From: Pseudomonas kribbensis
GTDB taxonomy: Bacteria; Pseudomonadota; Gammaproteobacteria; Pseudomonadales; Pseudomonadaceae
DNA: 64,000 bases
Reading direction: 5' to 3'
NCBI RefSeq assembly: GCF_003352185.1
Contig: NZ_CP029608.1
Span: 1,116,001-1,180,000, forward strand
The translations under genes were made by a program, and so were the position numbers. The notes beneath the pieces are model-generated. The model was not told the DNA's origin and made no database searches. It saw only the letters and a program-made list of their open reading frames with translations. Positions 60,177 to 64,000 of this stretch are shown piece after piece. The first letter of the stretch is position 1. Each line of letters starts with the position of its first letter.

Positions 60177-61973
60177 GTGAGTGATTTGAGTCATATCCGC
60201 AATTTCTCCATCATCGCCCACATTGACCATGGCAAGTCGACGCTGGCTGACCGATTCATCCAGATGTGCGGTGGCCTGGCCGAGCGTGAAATGGAAGCCC
60301 AGGTACTGGATTCCATGGAGCTGGAGCGCGAACGCGGGATCACCATCAAGGCCCACAGCGTTACCCTCTATTACAAAGCCAAAGACGGCGTCACCTACCA
60401 GCTGAACTTCATTGACACCCCGGGCCACGTCGACTTCACCTACGAAGTCAGCCGTTCCCTGGCCGCGTGTGAAGGTGCCTTGCTGGTGGTCGACGCGGGT
60501 CAGGGCGTAGAAGCCCAGTCCGTGGCCAACTGCTACACCGCCATCGAGCAGGGCCTCGAGGTCATGCCGGTACTGAACAAGATCGACCTGCCGCAGGCCG
60601 AGCCTGACCGCGTCAAGGACGAGATCGAGAAGATCATCGGCATCGACGCCACCGACGCCGTCACCTGCAGCGCCAAGACCGGCCTGGGTGTCGACGAAGT
60701 GCTCGAGCGTCTGGTCGCCACCATTCCTGCGCCGACCGGCAACATCGAAGATCCGCTGCAAGCGTTGATCATCGACTCCTGGTTCGACAACTACCTGGGC
60801 GTTGTTTCCCTGGTGCGCGTGCGTCATGGCCGCGTGAAGAAGGGCGACAAGATCCTGGTGAAGTCCACCGGCAAGGTGCACCTGGTCGACAGCGTCGGCG
60901 TGTTCAACCCGAAACACACCGCCACCGCTGACCTGAAGGCCGGCGAAGTAGGCTTCATCATCGCCAGCATCAAGGACATTCACGGTGCGCCAGTCGGTGA
61001 CACCCTGACCCTCAGCTCCACCCCGGACGTTGAAGTGCTGCCAGGCTTCAAACGCATCCAGCCACAGGTTTACGCCGGTCTGTTCCCGGTCAGCTCCGAC
61101 GACTTCGAGGATTTCCGCGAAGCGCTGCAGAAACTGACCCTGAACGACTCGTCGCTGCAATACACCCCGGAAAGCTCCGACGCCCTGGGCTTCGGCTTCC
61201 GTTGCGGCTTCCTCGGCATGCTGCACATGGAGATCATCCAGGAGCGCCTGGAGCGCGAATACGACCTGGACCTGATCACCACGGCGCCGACGGTAATCTT
61301 CGAACTGGTGCTGAAAACCGGTGAAACGATTTACGTCGACAACCCGTCGAAGCTGCCGGACGTGTCGTCCATCGAAGACATGCGCGAGCCGATCGTGCGG
61401 GCCAACATCCTGGTGCCGCAGGAACACCTGGGCAACGTCATCACCCTGTGCATCGAAAAACGCGGTGTCCAGGTAGACATGCTGTTCCTCGGCAATCAGG
61501 TCCAGGTGACCTACGACCTGCCGATGAACGAAGTGGTCCTCGACTTCTTCGACCGTCTGAAATCCACCAGCCGCGGCTATGCTTCGCTGGACTACCATTT
61601 CGATCGTTACCAATCGGCTAATCTGGTGAAACTGGACGTGCTGATCAACGGCGACAAGGTCGATGCCCTGGCGTTGATCGTGCACCGTGACAATTCGCAC
61701 TTCAAAGGTCGCCAGCTGACCGAGAAGATGAAAGAACTGATTCCTCGTCAGATGTTCGACGTGGCCATCCAGGCCGCCATTGGCGGTCAGATCGTCGCCC
61801 GGACAACCGTCAAGGCGCTCAGAAAGAACGTATTGGCCAAATGCTACGGCGGTGACGTCAGTCGTAAGAAGAAACTGCTCGAGAAGCAAAAGGCCGGTAA
61901 GAAACGCATGAAGCAGGTCGGCAACGTGGAAATTCCACAAGAAGCCTTCCTTGCTGTGCTCAGGTTGGAATAG
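60177..61973 (+). CDS. lepA: Elongation factor 4 (LepA)
   Basis: A 598-residue translational GTPase. G1 is [11 protein letters not shown]3 DTPGHVDF and G4 NKIDLP; the LepA-specific C-terminal domain contains [20 protein letters not shown]. The start is GTG at 60177. It back-translocates or remodels stalled ribosomes. It begins the lepA-lepB-rnc-era cluster and ends 9 bases before lepB. Confidence 0.97.
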   Translation: MSDLSHIRNFSIIAHIDHGKSTLADRFIQMCGGLAEREMEAQVLDSMELERERGITIKAHSVTLYYKAKDGVTYQLNFIDTPGHVDFTYEVSRSLAACEGALLVVDAGQGVEAQSVANCYTAIEQGLEVMPVLNKIDLPQAEPDRVKDEIEKIIGIDATDAVTCSAKTGLGVDEVLERLVATIPAPTGNIEDPLQALIIDSWFDNYLGVVSLVRVRHGRVKKGDKILVKSTGKVHLVDSVGVFNPKHTATADLKAGEVGFIIASIKDIHGAPVGDTLTLSSTPDVEVLPGFKRIQPQVYAGLFPVSSDDFEDFREALQKLTLNDSSLQYTPESSDALGFGFRCGFLGMLHMEIIQERLEREYDLDLITTAPTVIFELVLKTGETIYVDNPSKLPDVSSIEDMREPIVRANILVPQEHLGNVITLCIEKRGVQVDMLFLGNQVQVTYDLPMNEVVLDFFDRLKSTSRGYASLDYHFDRYQSANLVKLDVLINGDKVDALALIVHRDNSHFKGRQLTEKMKELIPRQMFDVAIQAAIGGQIVARTTVKALRKNVLAKCYGGDVSRKKKLLEKQKAGKKRMKQVGNVEIPQEAFLAVLRLE

Positions 61974-61982
61974 TCAGGTCCT

Positions 61983-62837
61983 ATGTCACTAAATTTCCCG
62001 CTGTTGCTGGTTATCGCCGTGTTCGTCTGCGGCCTGTTGGCGTTGCTCGATCTGTTGATCCTGGCACCGCGTCGGCGCGCCGCCATCGCTTCCTATCAGG
62101 GCAGCGTCAGCCAGCCTGATGTGCTGGTGGTGGAGAAGCTGAACAAGGAGCCGCTGCTGGTCGAATACGGCAAGTCGTTCTTCCCGGTGCTGTTCATCGT
62201 GCTGGTGCTGCGTTCGTTCCTGGTGGAGCCGTTCCAGATTCCGTCCGGCTCGATGAAACCGACCCTGGACGTCGGCGACTTCATTCTGGTGAACAAGTTT
62301 TCTTACGGGATCCGACTGCCGGTGATCGACAAGAAAGTCATCGAAGTCGGTGATCCGCAACGCGGCGATGTGATGGTATTCCGCTACCCGAGCGACCCGA
62401 ACGTCAACTACATCAAGCGTGTGGTTGGCCTGCCGGGCGACACGGTGCGTTACACCGCCGACAAGCGTCTGTTCGTCAATGGCGAGTCGATTGCCGAGCA
62501 ACTGGTCGGCTCCGAGCCGGGCACCCTCGGCAGTGCGGAGCTCTACAAGGAAAAACTCGGCGCCGCCGAGCACCTGATCCGCAAGGAAATGAGCCGCTAC
62601 CGCGCCACGCCGGACCATACCTGGACCGTGCCGGCCGGGCACTACTTCATGATGGGCGACAACCGCGACAACTCGAACGACAGTCGCTACTGGGATGACC
62701 CGAACATTCCCAAGGATCTGCTGGGCATGGTTCCCGACCAGAACATCGTCGGCAAGGCCTTTGCGGTCTGGATGAGCTGGCCGGAACCGAAACTCAGCCA
62801 CCTGCCGAATTTCTCGCGGGTCGGCCTGATCAAGTAA
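61983..62837 (+). CDS. lepB: Signal peptidase I
   Basis: A 284-residue inner-membrane peptidase with two N-terminal helices (about 4-22 and 62-80). The catalytic Ser is in PSGSMKPTL, the Lys in YIKRVVGLPGD, and box E is GDNRDNSNDSRYW. It cleaves signal peptides of exported proteins, including those of the alginate and transport genes here. A 182-base gap precedes rnc. Confidence 0.96.
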   Translation: MSLNFPLLLVIAVFVCGLLALLDLLILAPRRRAAIASYQGSVSQPDVLVVEKLNKEPLLVEYGKSFFPVLFIVLVLRSFLVEPFQIPSGSMKPTLDVGDFILVNKFSYGIRLPVIDKKVIEVGDPQRGDVMVFRYPSDPNVNYIKRVVGLPGDTVRYTADKRLFVNGESIAEQLVGSEPGTLGSAELYKEKLGAAEHLIRKEMSRYRATPDHTWTVPAGHYFMMGDNRDNSNDSRYWDDPNIPKDLLGMVPDQNIVGKAFAVWMSWPEPKLSHLPNFSRVGLIK

Positions 62838-62933
62838 ACAATCACGGCGCTGTTGACCACAGCGCCGAATGCATTTCTGGCGTCGGCACAACCGGCTCCG
62901 GGGCATGAAGCCACGATATTCAGGACGTCATTT

Positions 62934-63023
62934 TTGAACACAGCGTTAATTGTCCCAGGCCTGCGCCGTATCCCGGCGATGGCGGTGGAATCCAGCCACG
63001 AACTCAGCGTGGTCAAACCGTGA
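62934..63023 (+). CDS. Candidate 29-codon micro-ORF coupled to rnc
   Basis: A TTG start at 62934 with AGGA eight bases upstream opens a 29-residue frame ([20 protein letters not shown]...) whose stop overlaps the rnc GTG start (GTGA). The frame is the lepB frame and stays open from the lepB stop. No homology is recognised. It may be a leader peptide coupling rnc translation, or chance. Confidence 0.35.
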   Translation: MNTALIVPGLRRIPAMAVESSHELSVVKP

Positions 63024-63709
63024 GCGTTTCTCTAAGCCGTCTCGAGCGTCAGCTCGGTTACACCTTCAAGGACCAGGAACTGATGGTCCTGGCCCTCACG
63101 CACCGCAGCTTTGCCGGACGCAACAACGAGCGTCTGGAATTCCTCGGCGATGCGATCCTCAACTTCGTTGCCGGCGAAGCTCTGTTCGAGCGCTTCCCGC
63201 TGGCCCGCGAAGGCCAGTTGTCGCGTTTACGTGCACGTCTGGTGAAAGGCGAGACCCTGGCCGTTCTGGCCCGTGGTTTCGATCTGGGCGAATACCTGCG
63301 CCTGGGTTCCGGCGAGCTGAAAAGCGGTGGTTTCCGTCGTGAGTCGATTCTGGCCGATGCCCTGGAAGCGCTGATCGGCGCGATCTACCTCGATGCCGGC
63401 ATGGAAGTCGCCCGCGAGCGCGTCCTGGCCTGGCTGGCCGGCGAGTTCGAAGGCTTGACGCTGGTCGACACCAACAAGGATCCGAAGACCCGCCTGCAGG
63501 AATTCCTGCAATCGCGCGGTTGCGAGCTGCCACGCTACGAAGTCGTGGATATCCAGGGCGAGCCGCACTGCCGTACCTTCTTCGTCGAGTGCGAAGTTGT
63601 CCTATTGAATGAAAAAAGCCGGGGTCAGGGTGTGAGCCGTCGTATTGCCGAACAGGTAGCGGCCGCCGCAGCACTGATTGCCCTGGGTGTGGAGAATGGC
63701 AATGACTGA
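63020..63709 (+). CDS. rnc: Ribonuclease III
   Basis: A 229-residue dsRNA endonuclease. The catalytic signature [14 protein letters not shown] is near residue 35 and the dsRNA-binding domain occupies about 155-225. Start is GTG at 63020. It processes rRNA precursors and regulates mRNAs. It overlaps era by eight bases. Confidence 0.96.
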   Translation: MSVSLSRLERQLGYTFKDQELMVLALTHRSFAGRNNERLEFLGDAILNFVAGEALFERFPLAREGQLSRLRARLVKGETLAVLARGFDLGEYLRLGSGELKSGGFRRESILADALEALIGAIYLDAGMEVARERVLAWLAGEFEGLTLVDTNKDPKTRLQEFLQSRGCELPRYEVVDIQGEPHCRTFFVECEVVLLNEKSRGQGVSRRIAEQVAAAAALIALGVENGND

Positions 63710-64000
63710 TACAAACGCAACTCGCTGTGGCTACGTTGCCATCGTCGGCCGTCCGAACGTGGGCAAGTCCACGCTGCTGAACCACATCCTCGGCCAGAAG
63801 CTCGCGATCACCTCGCGCAAGCCGCAGACCACTCGCCACAACATGCTCGGGATCAAGACCGAAGGCGACGTGCAGGCGATCTACGTCGACACTCCCGGCA
63901 TGCACAAGGGCGGTGAAAAGGCCCTGAACCGCTACATGAACAAGACTGCTTCGGCAGCGTTGAAAGACGTCGACGTGGTGATCTTCGTGGTCGACCGCAC
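63702..64000 (+). CDS. era: GTPase Era, N-terminal part (cut by window end)
   Basis: The first 99 residues of Era, beginning [21 protein letters not shown]1 is [10 protein letters not shown]2 lies in KPQTTRHN and G3 is DTPGMH. Era binds 16S rRNA and aids 30S maturation. The start overlaps the rnc stop. The KH domain lies beyond the window. Confidence 0.95.
   Translation, partial: MTDTNATRCGYVAIVGRPNVGKSTLLNHILGQKLAITSRKPQTTRHNMLGIKTEGDVQAIYVDTPGMHKGGEKALNRYMNKTASAALKDVDVVIFVVDR

Noticed and set aside
60114..61940. A 608-codon minus-strand frame opposite lepA
   Set aside because: Antisense to a highly conserved GTPase; no domain resemblance.

Overview
The window looks like ordinary chromosome from a Pseudomonas of the fluorescens group. 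The gene content, gene order and protein sequences match that genus throughout: a complete algD-to-algA alginate operon, dauBAR next to rhlB, yejK-hupN-rlmF-valS-holC-pepA-lptFG, and lepA-lepB-rnc-era. Intergenic gaps carry repeat types familiar from fluorescens-group genomes (a REP doublet, a double TCT-loop hairpin, and an element with long inverted repeats). I saw no tRNA, rRNA, CRISPR array, prophage or intact insertion sequence. The genus call is firm; the group call rests mainly on recognition of the repeats and is less certain.

Positions 1-10600 hold a divergent regulator start and an EamA transporter, a DUF2165 membrane protein, a hydroxypyruvate/glyoxylate reductase, and a LysR regulator facing a four-gene efflux operon (outer-membrane factor, FUSC pump, DUF1656 peptide, HlyD adaptor). 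A short-chain dehydrogenase and a small membrane protein follow. Positions 10700-26960 are the 12-gene alginate operon on the minus strand (algD, alg8, alg44, algK, algE, algG, algX, algL, algI, algJ, algF, algA). It covers precursor supply (AlgD, AlgA), c-di-GMP-gated polymerisation (Alg8, Alg44), periplasmic epimerisation, acetylation and lysis (AlgG, AlgX/I/J/F, AlgL) and export (AlgK, AlgE). An 810-base upstream region holds candidate AlgU promoters and several dyads.

Positions 27700-38300 hold yaaA, a secreted deacetylase-like protein with incomplete catalytic motifs, a PIN-PhoH ATPase, moaCDE, and a D-arginine module: a binding protein and dauR/dauA/dauB, followed by rhlB. The binding-protein gene and dauB share a dyad upstream, which suggests common control by DauR. 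Positions 38360-48800 hold a carboxylesterase, the aapJQMP general amino acid ABC transporter behind an unusual 467-base leader, an mqsRA toxin-antitoxin pair with a 23-bp operator palindrome, a GntR/MFS pair, an NTF2-like protein, a GIY-YIG protein and a GST-like protein.

Positions 48780-64000 are housekeeping genes: a membrane-anchored glutaredoxin, yejK, a HU gene, rlmF, valS, a small acidic protein, holC, pepA, the divergent lptFG, lepA, lepB, rnc and the start of era. The most checkable new observations are the shared DauR-type operator, the 182-base gap between lepB and rnc (open in frame and containing a coupled micro-ORF), the aap leader segment, the AT-rich patch with tandem repeats upstream of algD, and the deacetylase-like protein lacking canonical metal ligands. 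No clearly new multi-gene system is evident.
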